NCBI RefSeq assembly: GCF_012489685.1
Contig: NC_080046.1
Span: 59,820,195-59,884,194 of the forward strand
Reading direction: 5' to 3'
Source of the DNA: Lotus japonicus
Lineage: Eukaryota; Streptophyta; Magnoliopsida; Fabales; Fabaceae
Length of the DNA: 64,000 nucleotides
Below, piece by piece: positions 34,437-46,744 of the stretch (position 1 is the stretch's first letter; each line of letters opens with the position of its first letter). A program made the translations under genes and the position numbers. The notes beneath the pieces were generated by a model. That model worked only from the letters and a program-made list of their open reading frames with translations. It ran no database searches and was not told the DNA's origin.

Positions 34437-36962
34437 CTAGCTGCGCAGAGATATTGGCCTTGAAGTATCTGAGAATTGAAAATCAGATTCCATTTTCTGT
34501 TCTTCATTGCGCCGCTTCCTGAGTTCACCCTCAACTGCAAGTTTTGCAGAATCTGCCATCTCTGCATTCCTCAAAGCCAAGTCTGTTGCAGCCTTTATTT
34601 CTTCAATTGCTTTAAGATTAGCTTCCACTTTTTTGTCCACTTCAATTTTCCTTGTGTTGATTGCTTCCACCTGAGCCATGGAAGCTGCTTCTGTCCTCTC
34701 AATCAAATCTTCAGATTCCTTAATTTTCCCACTCAGAGATGCAAACTCCTCAACTGTCAGTATGATCTTACCATTGGAATCTGAAACTGAGACTCTTCCA
34801 CCTTGTGAGTCAGAGAACATTTTCATTTCCTCAATGGCTTTTTGCTCTGCTGCTTTCGCTTCTTCGGCTTGTTTCAAGATAACCTCTAGCTTCTGCTCCA
34901 TTTCTTCAGCCACAGCTCTGGAATTTTCAGCTTCTTGCTTCAGCTCTTGAGCTTTTGTTCTCATTTCTTCTTCTTCTCTTCTTGCATTTTCTGTCCCAAA
35001 TGAAAGTTGCTCAATTTTCAAATTTAACTGATGAATGGCATCAGAATTATTGTTCTCCATAGAATCTGTCTCGTCCTTGGTACTTTGTATTTCACCAGTT
35101 AAGTTAGCAGCAAGAGCTTCTGCTGCGTGTTCCTTCTCCTTGAGTTCCTCTTGCTCTTTCTTCACTTGTTCTAATTCTTCCTTAAGGGAGGCTACAAGGT
35201 TCCTCAGGGAGGTTTCTTCTTCAGAAACTTGCTGCAGTGTCTCTGTGGCTTCTTTAATCTCCAAAGTTATCAGCTTCACAGAATCCATCTCAGAAGCATG
35301 TTTGTCTTTCATCTGCTCTTGAAGCTCCTGAATCTCTGCACTTGTTTCAGCAAGTTTGGCCTCCAGATTTTGTGTCAGTTCAGGGTCATACTCATTCTTT
35401 AGAGCCACTAATTTCGACTCTGCTTCTTCCTTTGCACTTTTGTAATAACTTAGTTTCTCCTCTCTTTCTCTCATGGTATTTGCTTGTTCTTCTTGGGCCT
35501 GTGAAGAGGCAAGCTTCAACTGTTCAATTGATGCTTTCATGGTTGCTATTTCCTTTGAGAGTTCACTAAGCTTTTCAGAGTTCAATTTCGCTGAACGCTG
35601 AGCTTCTCCTGCAGTTTGGAATGCAGCCAATTTTGCCTCTAATGCAGCATCAAAATCCTGCCTTATTTTGTTGAGTTCTTGCTTGGAAGCATCTAGTTCC
35701 TTTACTGTGGTTGAATATTCCTTTCTTGCATGTTCTAATTCTTGTTTCCAAGCTTCATATCCTATAGCTTTTTGGGATAGTGCCCTTTCAAGTTCTTTGG
35801 CCTGATTCTTCACAGCTTCAGCTGCTTCCATTGCTGATTGCTTAGATTCTCTCACACTGGTGAGCTTCTTTGTCAGTTCCTGAAGTGTCACATTGGCCTT
35901 GTCAAGCTCAATAAGTGCTTTAGATTTTGTATTCTCAGCACTTTCAAGCTTTTTCTTTATCTTGTTCAGTTCTCTTTGGGCCAAGAGAAGCTGAGTCTCC
36001 TTTTCTAGTACATTCTGCAAGAAAATCACACAATTTACTAACTCAGAAACAGAACAAAAATGACACATTCACAATGAAAATGATACAATTGCTCAATCAC
36101 AAAATCATGCAAATAAACAACTTGTGCAAACTTGAATATCTCCTCAAGTTGTGTGCAAAGACAAAGAGCACTCATATATTTATTGTAATTTGTAAGTTTC
36201 TAATTAGCCAGCATGGCCATGCCTATGCCATCAAGCATTCAAGTATAATTCCCATCTTCTGAAAAACTGTTCTTAAAAAATTATATTTTTAAAACTAAAA
36301 CCACTATTAGAATTTGAGACTTAATTGTACTCCAAAAGCTAGCTTAGAGGTGAATCTTGTTTTACCCTTTATAGGGACTATCTAAATCATATTTCTAGCC
36401 AATGTAGGTCTTCTAACCCACCTCACCGCACCCAGAGCTGGACATCTAGAGCTTGCATGACTGCGAGGTGATATATAGGAGGTCACCAACAAATGGATTT
36501 AGGATAACCCCTGATATTATATTAGAATTTAGGAGACTTAACTCTACCATTTATAAGAATTATTTTTGTCATATCTCTAGTAAATGTGAGACATATAATA
36601 TAATAATTCCAAATAATCTCAGAGGTGTTTTATGTTTTGAAGTCGCATGTATTTCAATTTTGTAAAACATAGTTAAAACAGTTTTTTTTTTCATTCTCTT
36701 CTTTTGAAAAACAAAATTTAATTTTTTTTTCCTAAAAATAGTTTTTAAATTCAAAAACTGAGAATGGAATCAAACTAGTCCTTACCTCTGATGATCTTCT
36801 CTTGATAGAATTAGAACGTCTTTCCCTGGAGACAGCTACTTCACCAAATAAACCAATAGCAGCTTTGACAGATTGGAATGGTGCCCTTGTGTCAATCTCT
36901 GCAGCCTCTCCTCTTGGAGAACTCGCATCTTTGGGCTGATTATCTCTGATTCTGAAGCTCAT
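34437..36962 (-). CDS. WEB family (DUF827) coiled-coil protein
   Basis: Two exons: 36786-36962 (59 codons, start at 36960-36962) and 34437-36014 (525 codons plus stop), 584 residues. The first exon contains the family's N-terminal signature EIDTRAPFQSVKAAIGLFGE. The second is almost wholly heptad-rich coiled coil (for example ELNKIKKKLESAENTKSKAL), with the conserved EYDPELTQNLEAKLAETSAE region and, near the C-terminus, ILTVEEFASLSGKIKESEDL. WEB/PMI-type proteins act in blue-light chloroplast positioning through actin; the At5g55860-like subgroup matched by the N-terminal signature has a less defined role, so I infer a cytoskeletal/organelle scaffold only. Charged and Ala-rich, with no membrane segment. 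The single intron (36015-36785) carries a dispersed repeat. Confidence 0.92.
36313..36620. repeat. Dispersed repeat in WEB intron
   Basis: CCAAAAGCTAGCTTAGAGGTGAATCTTGTTTTACCCTT-type sequence (in parts at 36331-36370) is shared with 53200-53240, where it interrupts a Copia integrase. A second version of its flanking motif (CTAGTAAATGTGAGAC) occurs at 36578. This is an interspersed family of unknown class, perhaps an LTR fragment. Confidence 0.5.
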
Positions 36963-37137
36963 TGTATTCTTTTTTCTCACCTGCAAACCGTGTCTGCAAG
37001 ATAAATAGCAATGAGCATTGTGAAGATAAATCTTGTTATATGAAAAAACAGAACAAAACATTTTATGCTTTCAAACCTCACCAGCTTCATCATATAATAT
37101 AGTGCATTAGATATTAAGAGCTTAACTCAAAAGGACT

Positions 37138-37264
37138 AGCATGTTTGGATTCACATTCAAATCTTTCAGCATCAATTATGTCACAAAAGCTACTACAAGT
37201 AGTTTCTCGCAGAATCAATTCTCATTCCAACATGAAAATCTACTGTGAATACAAACATGCACTA
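37138..37264. repeat. MITE-like element upstream of the WEB gene
   Basis: GCATGTTTGGATTCACA at the left and TGTGAATACAAACATGC at the right form an imperfect terminal inverted repeat, with TA-type flanks. Related sequence appears at the very left edge (about 35-130, sharing AGAATCAATTCT and ACAAACATGCACTAA) and in the C2-gene intron (46122-46375). Confidence 0.6.
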
Positions 37265-38260
37265 AATGTATGATTACACTTTACCTTAATGCTTGATGTT
37301 TCAAGAAAGGCCCTGGAATTCAAGATCCTTTATGAAGCCTGAATAGTCCTTTCACCAAGATGAGAATGAATTTGCAAAGGAAGGTGTTGGAACTCAAAAA
37401 GAACCAAAGATGAAAACGAGGGTTCCTTTTAAGTCCAACTTTTATTTACCTTTCTGAGACCGTTGAAAACAAAGGTAATGTCCTAAAATATTGGTGGTTA
37501 AATTTGCATGTATGTAGAATTGGCTATATGCTATTTTAGCTTGGGGGGCAGAGCGATCTGAGGTGGTTTTGACACTAAAATGCCAACCATACATGGTTGT
37601 CAAATACAAAAATGAAGCTCTCTTATATATAATTGGAAAGCATTGGGGGGTGTATGCTAAAATTAAGGAATATTCAAAAGAGCCATGCTGGATTTTTTAC
37701 ATTAAATACTGACTTAGAAAGATCACCACAATTTTTTTACCAAAGGGTCAATATGGTGCAGCTAATCCCTAGTATTTAGAGGTTAGCTATTTTCGGCCTA
37801 TATATCCTTATGTGGTTAAGGGTTATACATCATGTGATGGTAAACCTCTAACATAATCAATATGGTTAGGTCCTCTGGTATTGTGACAACTAGTCACTTA
37901 ATGCTATAGCTTATGATTAACCACCAAAGAGGTTGGGGAGTTTCTTGTCTAACATGTTTAATTTAGGCACAATTTATAACAAAGAGAGAGATTAGAGAAC
38001 TCAAATGAGATTAAGCTGTCAAAGTTTTAATGGGATTGTTTTCATCCATTTTAGAGTGAATGCATCTCCTTGTCGTTGTTTATGGTTATGAAGTATATGT
38101 ATTAGGTAAGTTTAATCTAATGGGGTATATAGAGGTTGTTAGGACATTTTTATGAAAGCAAGTGCAAGTGTTGATTTGATGGCCCTCTATATAAAATAAT
38201 GATACCTCTATCATTTTTTTCTTATAAATCTAGCTTTGTCGACTTTATAAGGGGCTAGAC
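37265..38260. other. Spacer between WEB and ALKBH2 genes
   Basis: Upstream/promoter side of the WEB gene and downstream side of ALKBH2. No gene seen. Confidence 0.5.
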
Positions 38261-38448
38261 TAAAGTCTATATAACGTGATCTTGGAGCTTGATGACTTGA
38301 TGAAATTAGTCTCATGATGACTGTCGGCGGTAGAATATCTTGAAAACATAAATAAAAGTCTATATAACGTGATCTTGGAGCCTTCATGAGATTAGTCTCA
38401 TAATTGCCGGCGGTGTAATATCTTGAAAACATAAATAAAGTCTATATA
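38261..38448. repeat. Tandem duplication of ~90 bp (two copies plus a partial third)
   Basis: AAGTCTATATAACGTGATCTTGGAG begins units in part at 38263 and 38355, and AAAGTCTATATAA recurs at 38435. Both units end in ATATCTTGAAAACATAAATA. Confidence 0.85.
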
Positions 38449-38733
38449 AATAAGGAATGTTTGAGCTGCTTTTCTAAGGTGAGATATGCACTATAAAAGA
38501 TAATATGTAAAATTATAATAATTCACTTAAAAATTAAAGTCCTATTACGTCTATGATTTTGTAATTAATTATTTAAATTGCAATTTTAGAGAAGACAACT
38601 TCACCATTAAACAAAAGTCCAACAAAATTATAATATTCATATAAACTTGACACAAAACCCAGGCATTTCATCTCAACTGCCGGATGCAGATTTACAACAA
38701 TGCAATCCAAAACCGGCCTTTGTCCCAAGCCAA

Positions 38734-40227
38734 TCAAAAAACTCGCCTGAAGGTAAGATTAATGCGAGTAGCTTCAGCTTTTGCACGTTTTGGTACAGAG
38801 TGAATCCAATCTCGCTGGGTATAACCCCTCATCACTAAAAGGGATCCATGCCTGAGTCTAAATGTATGCTGATCAGCATGGCTACTCTTCTTTAATCGCT
38901 TGCTCGCAGGCTCATCACTTCCATCTGAACAAGGTCCACACCAAATCATAATATGTTCATGAACATCAATATAAGGTGGCAGATAACAATATTTGGAGTG
39001 CATGGTTGAAGAAGTACAATGACAGATACCTCTAGTAAGTGCGTGTTAGGATAAGTGTTATCAGAATTTACTGTGGATATAACTGGTTTTGTAAAATTTA
39101 TTATGATATTAACTTATTAAGTGATTCACAGGTGAGGTGAGGTGACTTATGTTGGTGTAAAACTCCACAATTGATTATGTCTACCGTGGGAGATAGAAGA
39201 AGCTTGATCACACAATTGGTTTTGATACTAACATCAATTGTGAACTGAAAGTTTCAACATCCAAAACTAATTTTGACAGTGGAGAATCAATTCTAACACT
39301 TACAAATGTGAAACTACCAAACATGCTGCAGCAAAAGAAATCATACCACAAGATTTTTTACAAGGCTTCTTCTTCAAAATGAAGTCGCGCTCACACCCGA
39401 AAGACATAGAAGCAATTTCAGGAGTAGGTCCATAAAGCTTCTCATCATCAGCATGCCAACCAACATAGTCATTACCACCTTTATACCTATTTAACAGCAA
39501 GCTATTAAAACTACTCCCAGGGAGAGCTTTATGAACCTACAGAACCAACCAAGTACAAAGCAATATTAAGTAACACCCCAAACAAACATAGGCCAAAAAC
39601 CAATATTGATTAAAAATCATTCACTCTTATTTCTTACAGCATCCAAGATATCTTTAAGTGGAGGATAATCATCCCAAGAATATGCATGTGGCTGATATCC
39701 ACTATAAGTCAATTCAGTCAATCCTGGAGTTGCAACATAACATGTGTCTCTTGGCTGCACACAATTCACATTGCATTGCATAACATTAACAACTAATTAA
39801 GCCAAACTAAACTCCATCACATTATGATCATTAGCCTATAATAAACTATAACTTCAAAAGGTTAACTAATCAAATATAAACATTCAAAACACAAAAGTAA
39901 ACACAGTTTTTACACTAATTTACAAAAAAAGTGGATAAAATTTTACAGATTGAATGAACAAAAAAGATGAGATTTTGAAGGAAACCCAGAAATTGTTGTG
40001 GATGAGAGAGTGACCTGGAGGAAGTTTTTACCGAAAACGCGAATGGTGGGTCGGGTCCATGGGATGTGTTTGTCGAGGTAATGGAACCAGTTCCATGACT
40101 GGTCGGAGGGTAAAAGCCTCTGAATGTAAACGACGTCGCTTCCGTTTCCGAGATCCACCGTCTCAGCCTTCTTCGCCGCGTCGTCAGGGGTGGTCGGTGA
40201 CACCGCCTTCAGCTTCAACGCATTCAT
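38734..40227 (-). CDS. ALKBH2: AlkB homologue 2, DNA oxidative demethylase
   Basis: Four exons: 40015-40227, 39638-39754, 39347-39536 and 38734-38924, joining in frame to 711 bases, 236 residues. The Fe(II)/2-oxoglutarate dioxygenase core is visible: NRYKGGNDYVGWHADDEKLY with the His-x-Asp iron ligands, the distal iron His in RDWIHSVPKRAK, and the 2-oxoglutarate-binding arginines in RINLTFR. Upstream, the nucleotide-recognition-lid region reads HIPWTRPTIRVFGKNF, then PRDTCYVATPGLTELTYSGY. The enzyme oxidatively removes 1-methyladenine and 3-methylcytosine lesions from DNA in the nucleus. The acidic/Lys insert SDGSDEPASKRLKKSS, just after the splice junction, is typical of plant orthologues. 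The start at 40227 is the first methionine. Length fits the family (~230-315). Confidence 0.96.
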
Positions 40228-40566
40228 CGCAAAATGTTTATCACTCTCTCTCCTTCTCAGAATTCTATTTTGTAAAATTAGTTAAAAAAAAATTGAAAAA
40301 AATTAGTTAATTTTTTTTTTGAACGTAAAATCAGTTAAATTTGGATTTTGGTGAATGGTGTATGTGAAATGGAAAAAATAAAATGTAAGATGAGCTCTAT
40401 TTTGCCCCCGGGTTTTTTAGAAAAAATAAATTGAATAAAATAAATTAAGTTTTTAATAAAATTTTATATTTAGTTAGTTAAATATTACTTATTCATTTGA
40501 TGGGTTTAATTTTATTACTATGTGAAGTAAGTCATTACAATAATTGATTAAAAAAAGAAAAAAAAT
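40228..40566. other. Upstream flank of ALKBH2
   Basis: Poly(A)/poly(T)-rich non-coding stretch; nothing recognised. Confidence 0.5.
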
Positions 40567-40568
40567 GA

Positions 40569-40918
40569 TGTATTGACGATGTAATTTTTTTTACACCATC
40601 AACCAATCAGATTGTAAAAATGAGGAGTATAAGTTATGTACGTAGATCGTAGTAGAGTCACAATACGTGCACTTTGTGTGCATCATATTTAATGATGTAG
40701 CATCTACGACTCCACTTCCACAAATAGTAAAACACACTTTGCACTTGCAGTTTGTAATTTGGTGGTACGTAAAATCTTCTCCTTCTTTAACTGATTAAAA
40801 ATGATAACATGCTGACACTCAAAAAGAAATTAATGAAATTAAATAAAAAAAACTAGATTTTCTCACATTCTTGAAATCTGATTGGTTTATTATGTAAAAA
40901 AAATTACACTGTCAATGC
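40569..40918. repeat. MITE-like element with ~45-bp inverted arms
   Basis: Left arm TATTGACGATGTAATTTTTT (continuing to ACCAATCAGATT) is matched inverted at 40874-40916, where CTGATTGGTTTATTATGTAA and TTACACTGTCAATGC are seen. I could not fix a target duplication. Confidence 0.7.
40684..40777. repeat. Left arm of a 1.7-kb-spaced inverted repeat
   Basis: CCACAAATAGTAAAACACAC and GTTTGTAATTTGGTGGTACG are matched, inverted, by 42316-42378 (GTATCACCAAATTGCAAACT ... GCGTTTTGCTATTTGTGG). Between the arms lies non-coding sequence. It may be one large TIR element partly overwritten by others. Confidence 0.65.
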
Positions 40919-41569
40919 ATAGAAATTAAACTCATTAAAAAAGCGTCTGAATAAATTATTTAAGCTTTTTTTTGAATTTATTTAAGCTTATTTAAACGGT
41001 TATGCAAGTATTTAGAAGAATGACCTATTATAACCTTTTTTTACTCTATTTTCCGTAAGCTATTATGAAAAACAAAACCCATGCTTATTTGTATTATATA
41101 ACTAACATTGTATGGCCTAGCTCATAATGTAGATGAGAGCGCTATTGAAACCGGACCTAGTAGGTTCGCGGGTTCCGTGTAAAATACACTTGGGGAGTGA
41201 ATTATTGGTTTATATGGGTTCTATGGTTTGGTGTATCTGATAATCTTCACATGAAATTTTTAGCTGTGAATTTGGATCTTCTTATATGATACTAGATGCA
41301 ACATTCAAGTTAATTAGAGAAGGAGAAGGTTTACAGGCATTTCCTCCGGTACAAGCAAAAAAATTATGGGTCACGTACATGAGTGACATGTACCAATAGA
41401 AAAATTACACTTGGATTTATTGATTAATAATTTTGTGTTCTTCCTGAAACTGTGAATCAACCATGTAAGTTTATTGTAATTATAAACTAACCCCAGAACA
41501 TTCTGTTTTTCGAATTCAGTCCTTCTGTTAGGTGAAAAAAATTGGATCTAGAATAAGATTAATTTTTTC

Positions 41570-41790
41570 ACCTTCTTTCACCTTCATCACACATATGTTC
41601 ATCCGGTTATTCACTTTGCCTCTAGTTTTAGGGTTCCTTATGTTCTTCCCATTTTACCTCACCTTCATTCACATATGTCCATCCCGTTATTCATTTTACC
41701 TCTGGTTTTAGGGTTCGTTCGGTTCTTCTCATTTCGCCTATGATTTTAGGGTTCATACAGTTCTTCCCAATTTCACCTCTGAGTTTTGAA
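41570..41790. repeat. Tandem repeat of ~85 bp, about 2.5 copies
   Basis: CACATATGTYCATCCSGTTA and GGTTTTAGGGTTC blocks recur at 41591, 41672 and (partly) 41740, each followed by GTTCTTCYCA. No coding function. Confidence 0.75.
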
Positions 41791-42315
41791 TTGCATCGAT
41801 TTCGTTATCAGAAGATATGGAAATTGGGTTGCCTTGTCTTGTTTTCCTATCATGAGTGAACCATTTCTTTTTTGTGAGTCTGTTAGCTGGGTTGATTAAT
41901 GGTTCCGCATTTCCAATCTTCTATCTGCAATTTTTGCGGGTCTTTTAGTCTACGGGGCATTCATTTTTTATTTGGTTGGAGGGTTATGTTGTTTGCTATG
42001 AATTATTGTGTATAAGGATGAGTGACTAGATGAAATTTAGCTCACATATAACGGGTCATACATACAAGGTTCTTTGATTTACCAGAATTTTTAAAAAGTC
42101 ATATTAACAGTGTTAAAATTTTACATACATAATTATTAAAAATAATAAGGGCATATTTAGTAAGCTAAAATTCAGCTGGGGTTATAACGTAAATAGTCTA
42201 AAAAAATCTAGTCAGTACTTTTCATATTAAGTGTTCATAAATTATTGGTACACCCTACTCATGTAGCCTACACTCGCCTGAATTTATGGGCACTCAAGCA
42301 TGCACCAGGTTTACG

Positions 42316-42395
42316 TATCACCAAATTGCAAACTACAAGTGCAAAGTGCGTTTTGCTATTTGTGGAGATAGAGCCGTAGAGACTTCATCATGAAA
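42316..42395. repeat. Right arm of the 1.7-kb-spaced inverted repeat
   Basis: This is the complement of 40684-40777; it ends immediately before the Helitron-type terminus at 42396. Confidence 0.65.
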
Positions 42396-43551
42396 CTAGA
42401 CTTAAACCCGCTCGATGCGCGGTGTAAGAGAATATTTTATAAATTTTAGTAAATATTATATATTATTTGTTTGAAAATATAAAATAAGTAATTAAGCAGA
42501 GTAAGATCATAATTATTTAAAACAAAATGAGTTCATTATATTGTAATTGTAACGATTTAGAAGAACACAGAGAGCAATATTGGTTATAGCAGATTTTTCT
42601 TATATTTTTGGTGAGCCTTGGTATCCAATGTCGATAGTAGTAATTAATCTCTTTCATTGACAAAGATTGAACATCGATCTCATGGTTAAGAAATATTTTT
42701 CATAGTCTAATAGATAATTAGTGGTGTAAAAATACAACCTTATTTACTATCCACCATGAGAAAGACTTACATGGATTTGTTATTTCTAACATTTTCTAGA
42801 TATTCCATTTTTCTAAGGTACTCCCTCTGTCCCATATTATAAATCACTTTTACCCAATTCTCTTAGATTAAAAAAAATAGTTAAAAGTAGTTAGCAGCAA
42901 TAAATTTGTAGTTGTTTTTAATAATTTTCCTGAATTTCCCTCATTAAAAATTCTCTCCCCTTATTAATATTCAACTATCTCTAGATGATAGTGGTCTTGG
43001 AAACAAAAAATATTTTGAAAAGTGGAAAAATATAATTCTTTTAATGCAAAGCATTAAGCATAAGGGTATATATGGAAAGAAATAATCAATGCTTCATATA
43101 AATTGTAAAGTTACTTATAATTTGGTACCAAAAAATCTTTAAGAAAATGACTTATAATAGAGGACGGAGGGACTATTGAACTCTCAAATTTGTGCATGAA
43201 TCCATTGTTGAAGAATGTGCCGCTTAATTGTGAGTAGCGTCTGCTTTCAATGCTATGAGAAAAGTGAGTTAAAAAATATGAGAAGATAAAACTTATTGCT
43301 CATTGAGCCTTCAATACCTTAATTGTAATTAAAGTTAGTTTTCAATGACATAAGAATATGTGAGTTATAAATGCTTATGAAGATAAAAAGTTGTTTAGAA
43401 TAGAAAAGTTCAAAGATTGAAAGAGATGGTTTGAGTTGCCATGTGAGATTAAAATCTAATGTGGAATATTTAGGTAGTAGTAAATGGTTGACATGGCTAC
43501 GCCACATTGCGCGCTTTACAATTCCTAATATATAATAGTTAGATAGATAGA
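42396..43551 (-). mobile_element. Second Helitron-type element (minus orientation)
   Basis: On the minus strand the 3' end reads CCGCGC-ATCG-AGCGGG, TTTAAGT, CTAG and then T: a hairpin close to a CTAG terminus. A TC start preceded by A at 43550-43551 (TCTATCTATCTAACTATT) is one possible 5' end; another, equally typical one is at 44187-44188 (TCTATATAATATTAAAAC). No coding capacity. The interior contains a Stowaway-like MITE. The terminus is moderately sure; the length is not. Confidence 0.45.
42831..43173. mobile_element. Stowaway-like (Tc1/mariner) MITE
   Basis: CTCCCTCTGTCCCATATTAT at the left and, inverted, GTCCCTCCGTCCTCTATTAT at the right, flanked by TA on both sides (42829-42830, 43174-43175). 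The CTCCCTCCGTCC terminus and TA target are the Stowaway hallmark. Length 343 bp. Confidence 0.9.
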
Positions 43552-43619
43552 TATGTTGCACACAATGTGCATGTGCACACATTGTGCACGTATTGTGATT
43601 TAATTAGCTATTACGTACA

Positions 43620-45731
43620 TAACCTATACTCCTAAACCTATTAACATATGTATTTCCATTTTCTTCACTTTGGCTTTAGTATAAGAGGATGAGGGTTGTG
43701 TGAAGGAGGGATGGCAGCGGTAGAGGAGTGCGAATGGTGAAGAAGATGAGAGTGAGCCCTAGAATTGGAGATTTGGAGGAAGGGTAGGTTGTAATGAGGA
43801 CATGTAAAGGGTACTTTGAATTTAAAATTTAAAATTTAAAATTGGTGCATTTAGCGGTATTAGATGTAATGAGTGTTGTGCACTCATTTAATGATTCTTT
43901 GGAAAGCGGAAGCTGAAGTAAAATGTGGGGTTTGTGAAGGGAGAAGATGACAGAACAATGTGGTGCGGATTTAATAAGGAAGATAGTGGAAGAGAGAAAA
44001 CGAAGGGAAGGAGATAGTGGGAGAGAGAAGAGATGAAGACTGAATAAAATAATCAAAAATATTAAAAAAGGGGACGCGTGGAGAGATTTTAGGGAGTGAG
44101 AATGGAATAAAATAATGTAAAAAATTGGAGGTAGTGACACCTCGGTTAATAGGGTCTTAAAACTGTTGTTGTTTTAATATTATATAGATTACAATGTTAA
44201 GTGAAATATTATGTTTATCCTTCTCACTATTTAACACATGGTGACCCCTAATGTGGACCACTTTTACACATTGTTTGGTAGGAGAGAGTTAGGGTAGAGA
44301 GAGATGAGAGGAAGAGAGATAGAGGGAGGAACCTTGTTTGGTGGGAGAGAGATTGAGGGGAGAGAGAGATTGAGGGTGGGAAAAACCCACTTTTTTATCT
44401 CTTCGCGTTTTGCGAAGAGATTCACGTGGGGTGCTATTTTTTTTTATTTTATTCCGGTGAAGTTAGTGGCGGTTCCAAACCGCCACTATTATATTTTTTT
44501 TTTGTCCTTTTCTTAGCATTTAGTGGCGGTTCTAAACCGCCACTAAATGCATTCTGACACCTTTATAATAAAAAATGTATGACAAATTAACACATCTTTT
44601 TTTAAAGAAATTTAATATATGACAAATTTTTAATGATATTTTTTCTTAAAAAAAATAATGTGTTGATCTGCAATACTCGGTCAAAGTAGGTGGTATAAAA
44701 TTACACCACCTAAAAATGGTGCATATTAGGTTCTCCCTTGACACATATAAATAGAGATAGATACAAAATCCCATCTTGGCTTGAGTACTTTTCACTTTTG
44801 AGAGGGTGTACTTTTCACTTTTGTTTTGTGTAGTTTTTTCTTCTACCGATTTAGCATAAAAGAAACCTTTAAAACATAGAACTAATTAACCGTCATTGCT
44901 TCTATTTCCTTCTCATCCATCATATACACTTTTCTTTTCACTTGACTCATTACAGGATATTCTTCTTCTTTACTGTGCCTTCATTATGAGATTAAATTTG
45001 TGAAACTTTCCCGTGGAAAACGAAAAATTGAAAGTTCTTTTTTGTTCCATCGGAAAACAAAAAAATTGAAAGTTCTAAGCAAAAATAAAATAAAATGATG
45101 AAGGGGTATAAATTGAGACAATTGAAAAATTGAGATTTAATTCAACACACAAAAACTTAATATGGAACCAAAATTGTATGTTGTTAAGAGATCAAAAGTG
45201 TAATAAACCTAAAGTAAATCATACATACAGCTCCTTAAATCTCTACTTGGGTAAATTTGTAACTAACAATGCAGAGTTAGAAGTATAAACTAGCCAAACA
45301 TCATAACTTCCTTTTCTTGACTTACCTGCAAATCAATAGTTACACCAAAACCTATGCTTGAGAACTCATCACTAAAATGAAGGGATAGTTTTCTACTACT
45401 CCTTTTTTTTGTTAAATACAAGGTAACACAAACACAACACACCATAGTAACCAATGAACTAATAAATTACAAATTCTTCATCAGGAAGAGCAGCTTCAAG
45501 TGGCTTTTCCTTAAAAAAAAAAGCTTCAAGTGGCTTTTAATATATGGGGATGAGGAATCGCCAACAAGCTGCTAAATTAATTAGAATATGCATCTATGAA
45601 GGAATTTTTTTTTGGTAGAAACATCTAAGAAGCAGTTAAGCAGATGCAAAAACTCAACAACTACATATAAAATGTTACAACTATGATCTTGTTAAAGATC
45701 TAGCCTGAGGATGACATTGGCAATTTCTGCA
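43620..45731. other. Intergenic region with decayed repeats
   Basis: Palindromes of the form TAGTGGCGGTTCYAAACCGC (44462-44487 and 44520-44547) resemble CACTA subterminal repeats but have no CACTA ends nearby. Purine-rich GGGAGAGAGAT blocks are repeated at 44280-44375. No gene supported. Confidence 0.5.
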
Positions 45732-46737
45732 CTATTTTGAGGGAGCAACTGGTGTGATCAACTTGATTGTCAGTTCTACCTCCCCAGATTCTACATCGCG
45801 AAGCCTTAACCAAACATTCTGCACCACCTCACCATTAACACAATTGATACTGCTTTCACGGACAAGACAGTTTTCACTATCAGGCACCACCTTCCTTAAT
45901 GTTGTCTCACCCGAAGAAACTCGTAAAATATCCCTTAATCTAGCTGCTGAGACTAGTGGTTGAAGGTTGACAAAAGCATTTCCCATCTTGTCATCAGCCT
46001 TCAGAAGATCTTTATCAAACACTTCCTGTAAGAGAAGCAACTCAGTTATCCAACATGAACATCTAATAAATAGTGCCTTGAACTCAAAATGAACTTTACT
46101 ACCTTCAAAGCCAAAAAGACTAAGTGCATGTTTGGATATACTGTGGAAAGCCACAGTGACGTAAAACTACAGTTGCAAAAACTCAGAAAAGTTGCTTCTT
46201 TCCAACGTGATTCTGGTTTCACTGTGTTTTTCCACCGTGCATTCAAATGTGCGCTAAACGTATGCTTGAAAATATTTTTAGAATTCATTCTAAAACCAAA
46301 ATCAATTCTGAAGAGAACTTTTTGTGTGCCAGAACTCAAAATTGATTCTGAAGAAATAAGTTTGCTCTAAATATGCTATGGTAAACTAGATGGGGCATAC
46401 TACATATCAGGAAACTCACCAAATTGAGAACTCCCAAGGGTTCTGTGAGAGTGAAATTCAGCTCTTCATTCCAAACAGGATTTAAACAGCTGTTAATGAC
46501 CTTGGTCTTTGCAGTCTGTTACAGTTTAACAAATGATGTTAAGATTTTGAGACTAAAACATGCTACATAATGTTAATGCCAAGAGAAACAAGCAAAAGTT
46601 GAAACTGAAATATGTATCCTAGTTACCTGATTCCCAAGTTTGAGCACCACATAGGGATCACTGCTCTTGAAATCCCGGATCACCAACCTTTTCCCTTGCG
46701 CAACTCGTACTTTTAGCACCCCCAATTGTTCACTCAT
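45732..46737 (-). CDS. Short C2-domain protein, CAR-like
   Basis: Exons 46627-46737, 46420-46515 and 45732-46025 join in frame to 501 bases, 166 residues: a single C2 domain and nothing else. LKVRVAQGKRLVIRDFKSSD and PYVVLKLGNQ carry the first Ca2+-loop aspartates; VFDKDLLKADDKMGNAFVNL carries the second loop. The insert VSAARLRDILRVSSGETTLR and the C-terminal VVQNVWLRLRDVESGEVELT resemble the C2-domain ABA-related (CAR) family, which binds membranes in a Ca2+-dependent way and recruits ABA receptors. Assignment to CAR rather than another small C2 group is by similarity only. Upstream, a donor at 47447-47448 and acceptor at 46745-46746 suggest an intron of about 700 bp in the 5' leader. Intron 2 contains a MITE-like insertion (about 46122-46375). 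Confidence 0.9.
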
Positions 46738-46744
46738 TATACTC

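Noticed and set aside
34476..35569. Ser/Phe/Cys-rich plus-strand frames
   Set aside because: They are antisense shadows of the WEB coiled-coil exon.
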